Positions 22,789 through 31,793 of a stretch of DNA of 43,682 nt are shown here, one piece after another. Where the stretch lies: contig JAQSDW010000094.1 of assembly GCA_029946105.1 (NCBI GenBank), forward strand, positions 1 to 43,682. The letters are read 5' to 3'. Both the position numbers and the translations under genes were made by a program. Position 1 is the first letter of the stretch. Every line of letters begins with the position of its first letter. The notes under the pieces are model-generated. The model had not been told where the DNA came from and ran no database searches. It saw only the letters and a list, made by a program, of their open reading frames with translations. This DNA is from Reyranella sp. Lineage in GTDB: Bacteria; Pseudomonadota; Alphaproteobacteria; Reyranellales; Reyranellaceae.

Positions 22789-23790
22789 ATGCTGGGAAAA
22801 GCGCTCGGTCGGCGAAGCATTGTCGGGGCCGCGCTTTCCGCCCCCTTGCTCGGTGCGGCAGCACGGGGGCAAGGCGCCTGGCCGACCAAACCCATCCGGA
22901 TCGTCGTGCCGTTCAATCCGGGCGGGGCGATCGATGCCCTGGTGCGCGTCATCGCCGATGGCCTCACGACGCGGCTGGGCCAGCAGGTCCTGGTCGATCC
23001 CAAGCCCGGCGCCAACACGATCGTGGGCGCGGACATCGTCGCCAAGGCAGCCCCCGATGGCTACACCTTCCTGATCACGACGAATTCGACCCACACCAAC
23101 AACCCGAGCCTTTACGCCAAGCTGCCGTTCGATCCCGACAAGGACCTGATCCCGGTGTCGCTGGTGTCGTTGGGAACGATCCTCGTGGTGGTGAAGGCCG
23201 ATGCACCGTTCAGCGATCTCCGCGGCATGGCCGCCTGGGCGAAGGGGCTTGGCCGGCCCGCCACCTATGGAAGCTGGGGCATCGGCTCGAGCGGCCATCT
23301 CTATGGGCTGATGTTCGAGAAATCTCTCGGCAGTCCCAATGGTGGCGCGCTCTACAGCCACGTGCCCTATCGCGGCGACGTGCCGGCCATCCAGGATGTC
23401 GCGAACGGAACGCTCGACATCACCTGGGCGAGCCCGACCAGCGCCAAGCCGCAGATCACCGCCGGCCGGGTGAAGCCGCTGGCCGTTGCCGGGGCCAAGC
23501 GCTCCGCGTCGATGCCCGAGCTTGGGACCTTCGCCGAGCAGCTCGTGGCCGGCTTCGACCTCAGCCTCTTCGTCGCGGCCTACGCGCCGGCCGGAACGCC
23601 GGCCGACATCGTGAACCGCATGCAGCGCGAGATCGCGGCGGTGATCCGCCAGCCCGACGTCGCCGAGAAACTGATCGCCCAGGGCCAGACTCCGGTGGGC
23701 TCGACGCCCGCCGAACTCGCCGCCGTCCTCGCGCGCGAGACGCCGATCTGGGCCGATCTCATCAAGCAATCCGGCGCCAAGGTCGAGTAG
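22789..23790 (+). CDS. Bug/TctC-family periplasmic solute-binding protein
   Basis: A 333-residue secreted receptor of the tripartite tricarboxylate transporter type, binding carboxylates in the periplasm. The signal peptide has paired arginines (LGRRSIVGAALSAPLLGAAA), possibly a Tat signal. The mature part begins AWPTKPIRIVVPFNPGGAID, the family's ligand-binding start, then LVDPKPGANTIVGADIVAKA and DGYTFLITTNSTHTNNPSLY. VPYRGDVPAIQDVANGTLDI is the usual second binding segment. The ATG at 22789 has GGGGGAAG upstream; a GTG at 22768 is less likely. No TctA/TctB membrane genes are nearby, as is common for these abundant orphan receptors. The Rieske oxygenase gene follows after 10 bp. Confidence 0.9.
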   Translation: MLGKALGRRSIVGAALSAPLLGAAARGQGAWPTKPIRIVVPFNPGGAIDALVRVIADGLTTRLGQQVLVDPKPGANTIVGADIVAKAAPDGYTFLITTNSTHTNNPSLYAKLPFDPDKDLIPVSLVSLGTILVVVKADAPFSDLRGMAAWAKGLGRPATYGSWGIGSSGHLYGLMFEKSLGSPNGGALYSHVPYRGDVPAIQDVANGTLDITWASPTSAKPQITAGRVKPLAVAGAKRSASMPELGTFAEQLVAGFDLSLFVAAYAPAGTPADIVNRMQREIAAVIRQPDVAEKLIAQGQTPVGSTPAELAAVLARETPIWADLIKQSGAKVE

Positions 23791-23800
23791 GGAGCTCAGC

Positions 23801-24991
23801 ATGAGTGCGACCACCGATATTCGTTCGGCATATGAGCTGAAGCCGCCGACCTACAATGCTAAGCTCACCGAAGTGGGGCGTGGAACGCCGATGGGCGAGC
23901 TGCTGCGGCGCTACTGGCATCCCGTCGGCATGGCAGCCGACGCCGATGCCACGCCGCGACCGATAAAGATCCTCGGCGAGGAGTTGATCCTGTTCCGCGA
24001 CGGCGCAGGCCGGGCGGGACTGGTCTATCCGCGCTGCTGCCATCGCGGCACGACGCTGTACTACGGCAAGATCGAGGAGCGCGGCATCCGCTGTTGCTAT
24101 CACGGCTGGCTGTTCGACGTCGAAGGTCATTGCCTGGAAATGCCGTGCGAACCCAACCCGACCGGCGCGCAATGCCAGCGCGTGCGCCAGCCATGGTATC
24201 CGGTCGAGGAACGTTACGGGCTGGTCTTCGCCTATCTCGGCCCGCCGGCGAAGAAGCCACTACTGCCGCGCTACGAATGCCTGGAAGTGATGCAGTCCGG
24301 AGAATTCGTCGAGGCGGACGATTCCAGCATCGGCAGCGGCGGCACCGCGATCGCTCCCTGTAACTGGCTGCAGCATTTCGAGAATGTGGTCGATCCCTAC
24401 CACGTGCCCATCCTGCATGGCTCGTTCAGTGGACCGCAGTTCGTCGAGGAGATGAACGCCTTTCCCAAGGTGAAGTTCGAGTACGGACGCCAGGGCGTGA
24501 AGGCAACTTCGATCCGCCCGAGTGCCGACGGTAAAACCTTCCGCCGCGTCACCGAAGCGGTGGTGCCGACCCTGCGTGTCGTGGCCAATCCGCGGGTCGC
24601 CCAATACGGCATGGTCGAATCGATCGGCTGGACGCTGCCGATCGACGACACGCACTATCGCATCTATGTCGCCGGCCGTGTGCGCGAGAAGGGCGAGCTC
24701 GCCAAGTTCAAGTCGCGCTACAACGGCAAGACCTGGGCCGAGCTGACGCCGGAGGAACACCAGAAATTCCCCGGCGATGTCGAGGCGCAGGTCGGCCAAG
24801 GCGCCATCACCTTCCACTCCGAGGAGCATCTGATGTCCTCGGATCAAGGCGTCTCGATGCTGCGCGTCCTGCTGCAGAAGCAGATCGATATCGTCGCCAA
24901 GGGCGGCGATCCGATCGGCGTGGCTTTCGATGCCGAGAGCGCCTACGTCAAATTCGACGCCGGCCAGTACCTCGACGCGCCGTCAGTGTAG
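23801..24991 (+). CDS. Rieske non-heme iron oxygenase, alpha subunit
   Basis: A 396-residue ring-hydroxylating-type oxygenase. The Rieske [2Fe-2S] ligands are C79 and H81 in PRCCHRG and C98 and H101 in RCCYHGW. The mononuclear iron site has H201 and H206 in VDPYHVPILHG, and D198 takes the bridging position. The size and layout resemble phthalate 4,5-dioxygenase or vanillate-demethylase-like single-subunit enzymes, which need a separate reductase; none is seen here. It likely acts on an aromatic or carboxylated substrate taken up through the Bug receptor encoded 10 bp upstream. The 3' end overlaps the convergent pyrD end by 9 bp. Confidence 0.9.
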   Translation: MSATTDIRSAYELKPPTYNAKLTEVGRGTPMGELLRRYWHPVGMAADADATPRPIKILGEELILFRDGAGRAGLVYPRCCHRGTTLYYGKIEERGIRCCYHGWLFDVEGHCLEMPCEPNPTGAQCQRVRQPWYPVEERYGLVFAYLGPPAKKPLLPRYECLEVMQSGEFVEADDSSIGSGGTAIAPCNWLQHFENVVDPYHVPILHGSFSGPQFVEEMNAFPKVKFEYGRQGVKATSIRPSADGKTFRRVTEAVVPTLRVVANPRVAQYGMVESIGWTLPIDDTHYRIYVAGRVREKGELAKFKSRYNGKTWAELTPEEHQKFPGDVEAQVGQGAITFHSEEHLMSSDQGVSMLRVLLQKQIDIVAKGGDPIGVAFDAESAYVKFDAGQYLDAPSV

Positions 24992-26029
24992 ATCGGCGCC
25001 GATCGCTTCCGTCACCGACGCGAAGCCGTCGCGGGCGAGTAAACTCGCCAACTCGTCCTTGATGCTGCGGACCAGCGGTGGGCCCTCGTACACCATTGCC
25101 GAGTAGAGCTGCACGAGGGTCGCGCCTGCGCGGAGCTTGGCATAGGCGTCGGCACCCGAGCCGATGCCGCCACAACCGATCAGGAGGAACTGGCCTTCGA
25201 CACGGCGCGCGGTCCGGCGCAGCACTTCGGTCGACAGGGCGGTGAGCGGCGCGCCCGAAAGACCGCCGGTCTCTTCGCGGCGTGCCGAGCGCAGCGACGA
25301 TAGACGCGACAGCGTCGTGTTGCCGACGATGATACCGTCCATGCGAAGATTGCGGCAGACGGCGACGATGTCGTCGAGATCATCGTCGCTGGCGTCGGGT
25401 GCGATCTTGACCACGAGCGGCACCGGCTTGTCCGAGATCGCGTCCTGCACGCGCTTGAGCAGGTCGGAGAGCTGGGTGCGGCCCTGGAGATTGCGAAGTC
25501 CCGGCGTGTTGGGCGAGGAGACATTGCACACGAGGTAGTCGGCGTAGGGCGCGAGCGCCACGCTGCAGGCGACGTAGTCCGCGGCCCGATCGGTGCTGTC
25601 CTTGTTCGCCCCGACGTTGACGCCGACAAAGCCGCGCCGGGGCCGGGCGGCCAGTCTCGAGCGGGCGGCTTCCAACCCTTCGCCGGGGAAGCCCATGCGG
25701 TTGATGACGCCGCGATCCTCGGGCAGCCGGAAGAGACGCGGGCGCGGATTGCCCTCCTGCGGCCGGGGCGTGACGCTGCCGATCTCGACGAAGCCGAAGC
25801 CGAGACCGAGCATGGCATCGGGAACCTCGGCATTCTTGTCGAAGCCGGCGGCGAGACCGATGGGATTGGGCAACTGGCGGCCCCAGGCGGAAACCGCAAG
25901 CGACGGCGGGTCGGGACGGCGATCCGCCGGCATCAATCCGCTTTTGAGGGCGCGAAGCGCCAGACCGTGCGCCGTCTCCGCGTCGAGGCGGGACAGAATC
26001 ACATCGGCGAGGGAATACCAGACGGCCAT
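24983..26029 (-). CDS. pyrD: dihydroorotate dehydrogenase (quinone)
   Basis: A 348-residue class 2 PyrD, the membrane-associated flavoenzyme that oxidises dihydroorotate to orotate with quinone in pyrimidine synthesis. It has the N-terminal membrane-contact helix of class 2 enzymes (MAVWYSLADVILSRLDAETA) and FMN-binding segments GLAAGFDKNAEVPDAMLGLG and IGSVTPRPQEGNPRPRLFRL. The catalytic serine lies in LVCNVSSPNTPGLRNLQ, which distinguishes class 2 from the cysteine of class 1. The phosphate site is IGCGGIGSGADAYAKLRAGA. The length is normal. It follows the secreted unknown gene by 74 bp on the same strand. Confidence 0.95.
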   Translation of the reverse strand: MAVWYSLADVILSRLDAETAHGLALRALKSGLMPADRRPDPPSLAVSAWGRQLPNPIGLAAGFDKNAEVPDAMLGLGFGFVEIGSVTPRPQEGNPRPRLFRLPEDRGVINRMGFPGEGLEAARSRLAARPRRGFVGVNVGANKDSTDRAADYVACSVALAPYADYLVCNVSSPNTPGLRNLQGRTQLSDLLKRVQDAISDKPVPLVVKIAPDASDDDLDDIVAVCRNLRMDGIIVGNTTLSRLSSLRSARREETGGLSGAPLTALSTEVLRRTARRVEGQFLLIGCGGIGSGADAYAKLRAGATLVQLYSAMVYEGPPLVRSIKDELASLLARDGFASVTEAIGADLH

Positions 26030-26103
26030 GGCCGTCTGGTTAGCAGAGAGTCCCTGTGGAGCGCTCGCCCCTTAGAGAAGTTGAGGCTTAGTGGAGTTGG
26101 GCC

Positions 26104-26667
26104 TTAGCGGCGGTCGAAGCCGTTCTGCGGCCGCAGAGCCATCGAGTCGCTGAACACGACCATGAACAACTCGCGGAAGAGCTGCTGGATGCGCGGATCG
26201 TCGGGGCCAGTCGCGGGCGTCCAGGCGGTCGTCGTCGACATCGTCATGTCGTTGCGACAGTAGACGGCGAAGACCTTGAACACGCCGGGCGTACTGGGGC
26301 CGCTTCGCTTCACGCTCTGGCAGACCGCGTCGGCGCGAAGATCGTTGGCGTAATCGAACACCAGCTCGAGCCGGTAGTAGGGACGGGGATCCTCGGAGGG
26401 CTTGGAATAGGTGAAGGTGAGGTTGTGCCGCGGCTTGGCCGCCTGCATGGCCGGTAGCAGCGCCTGGGCAACCTCGTCGAACGGCACATTGGGGAACGGA
26501 TTGCCCTGGATGACGACCTGGAAGGGCTTGTTGTCGGCGGCAACCCAGAAGTCGGTGTAGTCGTACTGGGGAGCGTACCAGACGCCGCCGATGGTGGCCG
26601 CGCAGGCGATGGCCGGGACGGCAATGACGGCAGCAACTGCCGCTGCAATTCTCTTGGCGTAACGCAT
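26104..26667 (-). CDS. secreted protein of unknown function
   Basis: A 187-residue protein with an N-terminal export signal (MRYAKRIAAAVAAVIAVPAI, then ACA), either cleaved after ACA or, less likely, lipid-anchored at the Cys. I recognise no family. Visible are YAPQYDYTDFWVAADNKPFQ, a hydrophilic middle with a PFPNVPFDEVAQALLPAM helix, two later Cys (VCQSVKR, VYCRNDM) that could form a disulfide, and a C-terminal QQLFRELFMVVFSDS helix. The ATG at 26667 is supported by AGGAG 9 bases upstream. It lies between parE (106 bp upstream) and pyrD. Codon use looks like its neighbours, so it is a real native gene. Confidence 0.75.
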   Translation of the reverse strand: MRYAKRIAAAVAAVIAVPAIACAATIGGVWYAPQYDYTDFWVAADNKPFQVVIQGNPFPNVPFDEVAQALLPAMQAAKPRHNLTFTYSKPSEDPRPYYRLELVFDYANDLRADAVCQSVKRSGPSTPGVFKVFAVYCRNDMTMSTTTAWTPATGPDDPRIQQLFRELFMVVFSDSMALRPQNGFDRR

Positions 26668-26773
26668 GTGGACGTTCTCCTCAGCGCCTTTCCTGGTCCT
26701 ACACGGTACGGGACGATTGTGGCCGCATCACATCACATTATCGCGCATCGGGCGTCAGCCCGGCGTAAGCTGA

Positions 26774-28804
26774 TCAGACATCCAGGTCGCGCGCGAACTT
26801 GGCATTTTCCTGGATGAAGGCGTAACGCTTCTCCGGCTTCCGGCCCATCAGATCCTCGACCAGAACGCGCGTACGCATCTCGTCCTCGCGGCGATCTTGG
26901 GCCGCGGTCGGAACATCGACCTGCAGCAGCACCCGTTTGGTCGGGTCCATCGTCGTCTCGCGCAGATGGACCGACTGCATCTCGCCCAGGCCCTTGAAGC
27001 GGGTGACATCGGCCTTGCCGTTGAATTCGGTCCGCATCAGCTCGTCCTTCTGGGCGTCGTCCTGCGCATAAGCGGTCTTGCCGCCCTTGCTGATACGGAA
27101 CAACGGCGGCTGGGCGAGAAAGAGATGGCCGTTCTCGATCAGCTTCGGCATCTCGCGATAGAAGAACGTCATCAGCAGCGAAGCGATATGGGCGCCGTCG
27201 ACGTCGGCGTCGGTCATGATGATCACCCGCTCGTAGCGCAGGCGATCGTCGTTGTAGTGCGCACCGGCGCCGCAGCCCAGCGCCTGGATGAGGTCCTGGA
27301 TCTCCTGGTTCTCACGCATCTTGTCGGAAGTGGCGCTGGCCACGTTCAGGATTTTTCCACGCAACGGCAGAATGGCCTGCGTCTCGCGATTGCGCGCAGC
27401 CTTGGCCGAGCCGCCGGCCGAATCGCCCTCGACCAGGAAGATCTCGGTACCGAGCGAGGCCGAGCTGCTGCAGTCGGCGAGCTTGCCCGGCAGCCGCAGC
27501 TTGCGTGTCGCCGTCTTGCGTTGCTGCTCGCGGTCCTGCTTGCGGCGCAGCCGGTCCTCGGCCTTGGCGACGACATGCTCCAGCAGGACGTTGCCGACTT
27601 CCTTGTCGCCGGTCAGCCAATGCTCGAAATTGTCGCCGATGACCGTCTCGACGAGCTTGGTCGCCTCGACGCTGACCAGCCGTTCCTTGGTCTGGCCCTG
27701 GAACTGCGGCTGCTCGATGAAGATCGAGACGAGGCCGGCCGCGCCATCGAGCACGTCGTCGGCCGTGATGACCGAACCCTTGCGGTTGCCCGTGAGCTCG
27801 GCATAGCGCTTGAGGCCGCGCAGCAGGGCGCTGCGGAAGCCCGATTCGTGCGTGCCGCCCTCGGCCGTCGGCACGGTGTTGCAGTAGGAGCGGACGAAGC
27901 CTTCTTCGTCGTTCGGCCACCACACGGCCCACTCGACCTTGCCGCCGATGGTACCGTTGCTCTCGCTCTTGGCTTCACCGGCGAAGGGCTGCGGCACCAC
28001 GGTGCCGCGCTGGCCGATCTCGGAGGTCAGGTAGTCCTTGAGACCACCGGGGAAGTGGAAACTCTCTTCCTCGGGAATCTCGCCGCTCCCCCCCTTGTCG
28101 TTACGTGGCAGCAGGGACTTGTCGCATTTCCAGCGAATCTCGACGCCGCGGAACAGATACGCCTTGGAGCGCGCCATGCGGTAGAGCCGCTCGGGCACGA
28201 ACAACTGCTTGCTGAAGATCTCGGGATCGGGATGGAAGGTGATGGTCGTGCCGCGACGGTTGGGCGCCGGTCCGGCCGACTTCAGCTTGGTGGCCGGCTT
28301 GCCGCGCGAGAAGGTCTGGACCCAGGCCTGGCGATCGCGGGCGACCTCGACCACCAGATCGTCGGAGAGGGCATTCACGACAGAGACGCCGACGCCGTGC
28401 AGGCCGCCCGACGTGGCATAGACCTTGTTGTTGAACTTGCCGCCGGAATGCAGCGTGGTGAGGATGACTTCCAGTGCCGACTTGTTCTTGAACTTGGGGT
28501 GCGGGTCGGTCGGAATGCCGCGGCCGTTGTCGCGGACCAGGATGCGATTGCCCGGCAGCATCTCAAGCCAGATCGTGTCGGCGTGGCCGGCGACGGCCTC
28601 GTCCATCGAATTGTCGAGCACCTCGGCCACGAGATGATGCATGGCCCGCTCGTCGGTGCCGCCGATATACATGCCCGGGCGCTTGCGGACGGGCTCGAGC
28701 CCCTCCAGCACCTCGATATCGCGGGCAGTGTAGGAATTGTCCTTGGTCGCCGCGGCGCGCTTGCCGCCTCCCGACCGATCGAACAGATCGCCGTTCTTGG
28801 CCAT
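26774..28804 (-). CDS. parE: DNA topoisomerase IV subunit B
   Basis: A 676-residue ATPase subunit of topoisomerase IV, which unlinks daughter chromosomes. The GHKL ATP site is seen in EVLDNSMDEAVAGHAD, VRDNGRGIPTDPHPKF and ATSGGLHGVGVSVVNALSD. The Toprim domain has EIFLVEGDSAGGSAKAARNR and IIMTDADVDGAHIASLL. The length is nearer to ParE than to the longer GyrB. PLRGKILNVASATSDKMREN and the C-terminal KPEKRYAFIQENAKFARDLDV agree with ParE. I chose the ATG at 28804 (AGAAG upstream); a frame open to 28891 would add an unlikely 29 residues. It is divergent from the yciA-like gene. parC is not in the window. Confidence 0.95.
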   Translation of the reverse strand: MAKNGDLFDRSGGGKRAAATKDNSYTARDIEVLEGLEPVRKRPGMYIGGTDERAMHHLVAEVLDNSMDEAVAGHADTIWLEMLPGNRILVRDNGRGIPTDPHPKFKNKSALEVILTTLHSGGKFNNKVYATSGGLHGVGVSVVNALSDDLVVEVARDRQAWVQTFSRGKPATKLKSAGPAPNRRGTTITFHPDPEIFSKQLFVPERLYRMARSKAYLFRGVEIRWKCDKSLLPRNDKGGSGEIPEEESFHFPGGLKDYLTSEIGQRGTVVPQPFAGEAKSESNGTIGGKVEWAVWWPNDEEGFVRSYCNTVPTAEGGTHESGFRSALLRGLKRYAELTGNRKGSVITADDVLDGAAGLVSIFIEQPQFQGQTKERLVSVEATKLVETVIGDNFEHWLTGDKEVGNVLLEHVVAKAEDRLRRKQDREQQRKTATRKLRLPGKLADCSSSASLGTEIFLVEGDSAGGSAKAARNRETQAILPLRGKILNVASATSDKMRENQEIQDLIQALGCGAGAHYNDDRLRYERVIIMTDADVDGAHIASLLMTFFYREMPKLIENGHLFLAQPPLFRISKGGKTAYAQDDAQKDELMRTEFNGKADVTRFKGLGEMQSVHLRETTMDPTKRVLLQVDVPTAAQDRREDEMRTRVLVEDLMGRKPEKRYAFIQENAKFARDLDV

Positions 28805-28911
28805 GTTTGCTTCTTTTGTTACCGGCCGCGCGAGGGGATCACTTGATGGCCGGTGGAGCATGGGTATGGTAGCAAAATTGCCCGAAATCAACCATATCCG
28901 GTGGGGTATCG

Positions 28912-29301
28912 ATGTCTGAAAGTCGCCGTGATCCCATCGTAAGGACCGTGCCGCAGCCTGCCGATATGAACGGCAACGGCGACATTTTTGGCGGCTGGGT
29001 GCTCTCCCAGATGGACATTGCGGGCGGCTCGCTGGCCGCCCGGGTGGCCAAGGGCAGGGTGGCGACCGTGGCGATCACGGCCATGACCTTCGTCCAGCCG
29101 ATCAAGGTAGGAGATATGGTGTCGATCTACGGAGAAGTCGTAAAAGTCGGCCGGACCTCGATCACCATCGCCCTGGAGACGGTGGTGCATCGCCGCCACG
29201 AGGAGACGGATTTGCGCGTCACCCACGGCACCTTCGTCTTCGTGGCGATCGACAATGAGGGCAAGCCGCGACAGGTTCCGGTGCAGGACAGCGCGACGTG
29301 A
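28912..29301 (+). CDS. acyl-CoA thioesterase, YciA-like
   Basis: A 129-residue hotdog-fold thioesterase. NGNGDIFGGWVLSQMDIAGG is the family start and carries the catalytic Asp region. AITAMTFVQPIKVGDMVSIY and GRTSITIALETVVHRR follow as in YciA/BACH enzymes, which hydrolyse a wide range of acyl-CoAs to free acid and CoA. The length is typical. It opens a plus-strand series: DUF1007 (8 bp gap), NicO, EamA and PrpB-like genes. Whether it works with them or only shares the transcript is unknown. Confidence 0.9.
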   Translation: MSESRRDPIVRTVPQPADMNGNGDIFGGWVLSQMDIAGGSLAARVAKGRVATVAITAMTFVQPIKVGDMVSIYGEVVKVGRTSITIALETVVHRRHEETDLRVTHGTFVFVAIDNEGKPRQVPVQDSAT

Positions 29302-29309
29302 GGATCAAC

Positions 29310-29984
29310 ATGAGGATCGTCGGCGGACTGCTTCTCGCGATTGCCGGCCTCCTGGTCTCCGCCGTGGCCCATGCCCATCCTCACATCTGGATTCAGGAAG
29401 TGGTCCGGGTCATCGCCAAGGACGGCAAATATACTCATGTCGAGATCGAATGGCGGTTCGATCCGTTTTCGAGCGAGATCGAGATTCCCCTGATCGACGA
29501 GAACAAGGACGGCAAGTTCTCGGCCAAGGAAACGAAGGTACTGGCCGACGAGATGATGCCCGAGCTCAAGAAGTACGGCTATCTCACTTGGCTGAATACC
29601 GGCGCCAAGGATTTCCGCCCGACCCAGCATCCGGCTTTCTCTGCCCGCATCGACGATCCGGCAAGCTTCATCCCGCCCGAATGGGACCGCAGCGCCGGTG
29701 ACAATTCCGGCATGCCGATGCCCGCCAACAAGCGGAGCGCATCGCCCGATGCGCCACGCAAGAACGGGCCGCGCAACCTGGTGTACGTCATGCGCTTCGC
29801 GCTGCCCGAACCGACCAAGATGTTTTCGATCGTTACCTACGATCCGGAGGACTTCATGCGGCTCGAGGTCGACAAGGCGTCGGTTCCCGCCGGTTGCTCG
29901 CTGTCGAGGAATCCGGCGCACAAGACCGAGTTCGTGCGCGGCTATCCCGTGTTCGCGGACATCGTGACATGCCGGCTTCCGTGA
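29310..29984 (+). CDS. DUF1007 family secreted protein
   Basis: A 224-residue exported protein of family DUF1007, regularly found beside NicO-type nickel/cobalt transporters. A signal peptide (MRIVGGLLLAIAGLLVSAVA, cleaved about HAHA) leaves a mature N-terminus beginning HPHIWIQ, the family hallmark. That stretch could bind metal at the amino terminus. A calcium-binding-like loop, DENKDGKFSAKE, lies near residue 67. I chose the ATG at 29310 with GAGG 6 bases upstream; the GTG at 29298 overlaps the thioesterase stop. The 3' end overlaps the NicO gene by 16 bases. The likely role is periplasmic metal handling for that transporter, but this is inferred from neighbourhood. Confidence 0.82.
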   Translation: MRIVGGLLLAIAGLLVSAVAHAHPHIWIQEVVRVIAKDGKYTHVEIEWRFDPFSSEIEIPLIDENKDGKFSAKETKVLADEMMPELKKYGYLTWLNTGAKDFRPTQHPAFSARIDDPASFIPPEWDRSAGDNSGMPMPANKRSASPDAPRKNGPRNLVYVMRFALPEPTKMFSIVTYDPEDFMRLEVDKASVPAGCSLSRNPAHKTEFVRGYPVFADIVTCRLP

Positions 29985-30883
29985 AGTCGGCCGTCCTGCG
30001 CTCGCCATTCCTCTGGGTCGGCGTGCTGTTGCTGCTGGCGCTGATGGGCGCGCTGGTCTTCAGCGACGGCGTCGCGGAACTCGCACGCTACAGCGCCCAA
30101 TACCAGCGGCAGATCCAGCAGTCGCTGTCGACGGCGCTGCGCGACATCCAGTCCGGCTCCGGCTCGGTGGCGCTGTGGACCCTTGTCGCCGTCTGCTTCG
30201 GCTATGGCGTCGTGCACACGCTGGGCCCGGGCCACGGCAAGGCTGTCGTCGTTGCCTATTTCCTCGACAGCACCAAGCCCAGGGTCTGGGTCGAGGGCAT
30301 CTTCGCCGGTGCCTGGATCGCCTTCACCCATACGCTCGCGGCTCTGCTGCTCGCTGGCGCCTTAAAAATGTTCTACGCCGTCGGCCTGCTCGGCGCGCTC
30401 CGCGAAGTGCGCAACGTCGAGATCGTCTCCTATGTCCTGATCCTGCTTGTTGGCTTCTGGCGGCTGTGGGCAGGCGTCACGGGGCGACTGCATGAGCATT
30501 CCCACGGGGCAGGGCATGATCATGATCATGATCACGATCACGGACATCACCACGAGCACGCCGCGCCGCAACGGACAATCGCGGGTTGGCTGCTGCTGAC
30601 GGCGGCCGGCATCGCGCCATGCGCCGGCGCCCTGGTGGTGATACTGCTGTCGGTGGCGCTGGGCGTGATGTGGGCCGGGGTCATCGGCGTCGTGGCCATC
30701 GCCTCCGGCATGGCGATCACGCTGGCGGCCATCGGCATGGCGTCGATGGTCGCGCACCGGCTGATCATCGGCGACGGCCGTTCCCAGGAAATCGGCCGCT
30801 TCACCTCGATCGCCGCTTCCCTGATCGTGATCGCGACGGCTGGAACGCTGCTGCTGGGCGCGCTCGAACGCTTCATCCGCTGA
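29969..30883 (+). CDS. NicO/RcnA-family nickel/cobalt transporter
   Basis: A 304-residue inner-membrane protein of the NicO superfamily, which includes RcnA nickel/cobalt exporters and some importers. About six to seven hydrophobic helices are seen. GYGVVHTLGPGHGKAVVVAY is the family motif (compare H-x-x-x-PGH), and TAAGIAPCAGALVVILLSVA in the second half is the matching motif. A His/Asp-rich cytoplasmic loop (about residues 178-195, HEHSHGAGHDHDHDHDHGHH) is a typical metal buffer. The ATG at 29969 lies inside the DUF1007 gene, a 16-base overlap. The direction of transport cannot be settled from sequence. No RcnR-type repressor or nickel riboswitch is visible. Confidence 0.88.
   Translation: MPASVKSAVLRSPFLWVGVLLLLALMGALVFSDGVAELARYSAQYQRQIQQSLSTALRDIQSGSGSVALWTLVAVCFGYGVVHTLGPGHGKAVVVAYFLDSTKPRVWVEGIFAGAWIAFTHTLAALLLAGALKMFYAVGLLGALREVRNVEIVSYVLILLVGFWRLWAGVTGRLHEHSHGAGHDHDHDHDHGHHHEHAAPQRTIAGWLLLTAAGIAPCAGALVVILLSVALGVMWAGVIGVVAIASGMAITLAAIGMASMVAHRLIIGDGRSQEIGRFTSIAASLIVIATAGTLLLGALERFIR
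30515..30544 (+). repeat. CATGAT hexamer repeats within the NicO His-rich loop
   Basis: Three perfect CATGAT units, then CACGAT and CACGGA, encode alternating His-Asp. Length change by slippage would stay in frame and alter only the number of metal-binding residues. Confidence 0.7.
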
Positions 30884-30890
30884 GTTAACC

Positions 30891-31781
30891 GTGGCTGAAA
30901 TCACGGTGCCGAGCCGGACGTCCCGGCCATTGCGCGGCGTCCTCTTCATGTGCATCGCCTGCGCCTTGTTCCCGATCATGAACGGGATCGTGAAGCTGCT
31001 GGCCGTGAGCTACGAGCCCCAGCAGATCGTCTGGTTCCGCATCGTCTCGCATCTGGTACTGGTCGCGGCCGTGTTCATGCCGCGCATGGGGCTGGGCCTC
31101 CTGCATACGCGTCGGATCGGCACGCAATTCGTAAGTTCGGTGATGATGCTGCTATCGACCCTGTTCTTCTTCTCGGCGGTGAAGTCGATCCCGGTCGCGG
31201 AGGCGATCTCCGTCACCTTCGTGGCGCCGCTCGCGGTCGTGTTGCTCGCCTGGCCGCTGCTCGGTGAGCGCATCACGATGTTCCGGCTGGCCGCCGTGGT
31301 CGTGGGCTTCACCGGCGTGCTGATCGTGATCCGGCCGGGAAGTGCCGTGTTCCAGTGGGCGTCGCTGCTGCTGCTGGGCAGCGCCATCTGCTACGCGGTC
31401 TACCAGATCCTGATCCGGCGCCTGGCCGGCATCGACGCGCCCGCGACGTCGATCTTCTACAGTGTCCTGCTGGGCGCGATCCTGATGTCGCTCTGGCTGC
31501 CGTTCGTCTGGAAGACGCCCGTTGCCTGGACCGACTGGGCGCTGCTCTGCTCGCTGGGCCTGTTCGGTGCGCTCGGCCACTACTGCGTCGCCAAGGCCAT
31601 GACCTACGCCTCGGCCAACTTCGTGGCGCCGTTCAACTATACGCAGATGATCGGCTCGGTCATCGTGGGCTACCTGATGTTCGCCGAAGTGCCGGACTTC
31701 TACACCTGGCTTGGGACCGCGGTGATCGTGGGCGCAGGCCTGATGGTCGGCTGGCAAGGCCGCCGACCGGCAAAGACTTGA
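30891..31781 (+). CDS. EamA/DMT-family transporter
   Basis: A 296-residue inner-membrane protein with ten hydrophobic helices in two EamA repeats: GVLFMCIACALFPIMNGIVK, then SIPVAEAISVTFVAPLAVVL, and in the second half FVAPFNYTQMIGSVIVGYLM, which closely follows the family's late motif. It belongs to the drug/metabolite transporter group and is probably a metabolite exporter. The start is a GTG 7 bases after the NicO stop. The PrpB-like gene follows after 12 bases. It is not closely similar to the other EamA gene at 21676, whose helices read differently, so this is not a recent duplication. The cargo is unknown. Confidence 0.87.
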   Translation: MAEITVPSRTSRPLRGVLFMCIACALFPIMNGIVKLLAVSYEPQQIVWFRIVSHLVLVAAVFMPRMGLGLLHTRRIGTQFVSSVMMLLSTLFFFSAVKSIPVAEAISVTFVAPLAVVLLAWPLLGERITMFRLAAVVVGFTGVLIVIRPGSAVFQWASLLLLGSAICYAVYQILIRRLAGIDAPATSIFYSVLLGAILMSLWLPFVWKTPVAWTDWALLCSLGLFGALGHYCVAKAMTYASANFVAPFNYTQMIGSVIVGYLMFAEVPDFYTWLGTAVIVGAGLMVGWQGRRPAKT

Positions 31782-31793
31782 GCAGGAGAGACC

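Noticed and set aside
26774..28804. GyrB rather than ParE
   Set aside because: At 676 residues it is shorter than GyrB of this group, and its C-terminal and Toprim segments read as ParE.
26897..28846. 649-codon plus-strand frame across parE
   Set aside because: Shadow of parE: no ribosome binding site, no motif, and biased composition. Similar shadows lie opposite the MFS, metC, thiolase-like and VWA genes.
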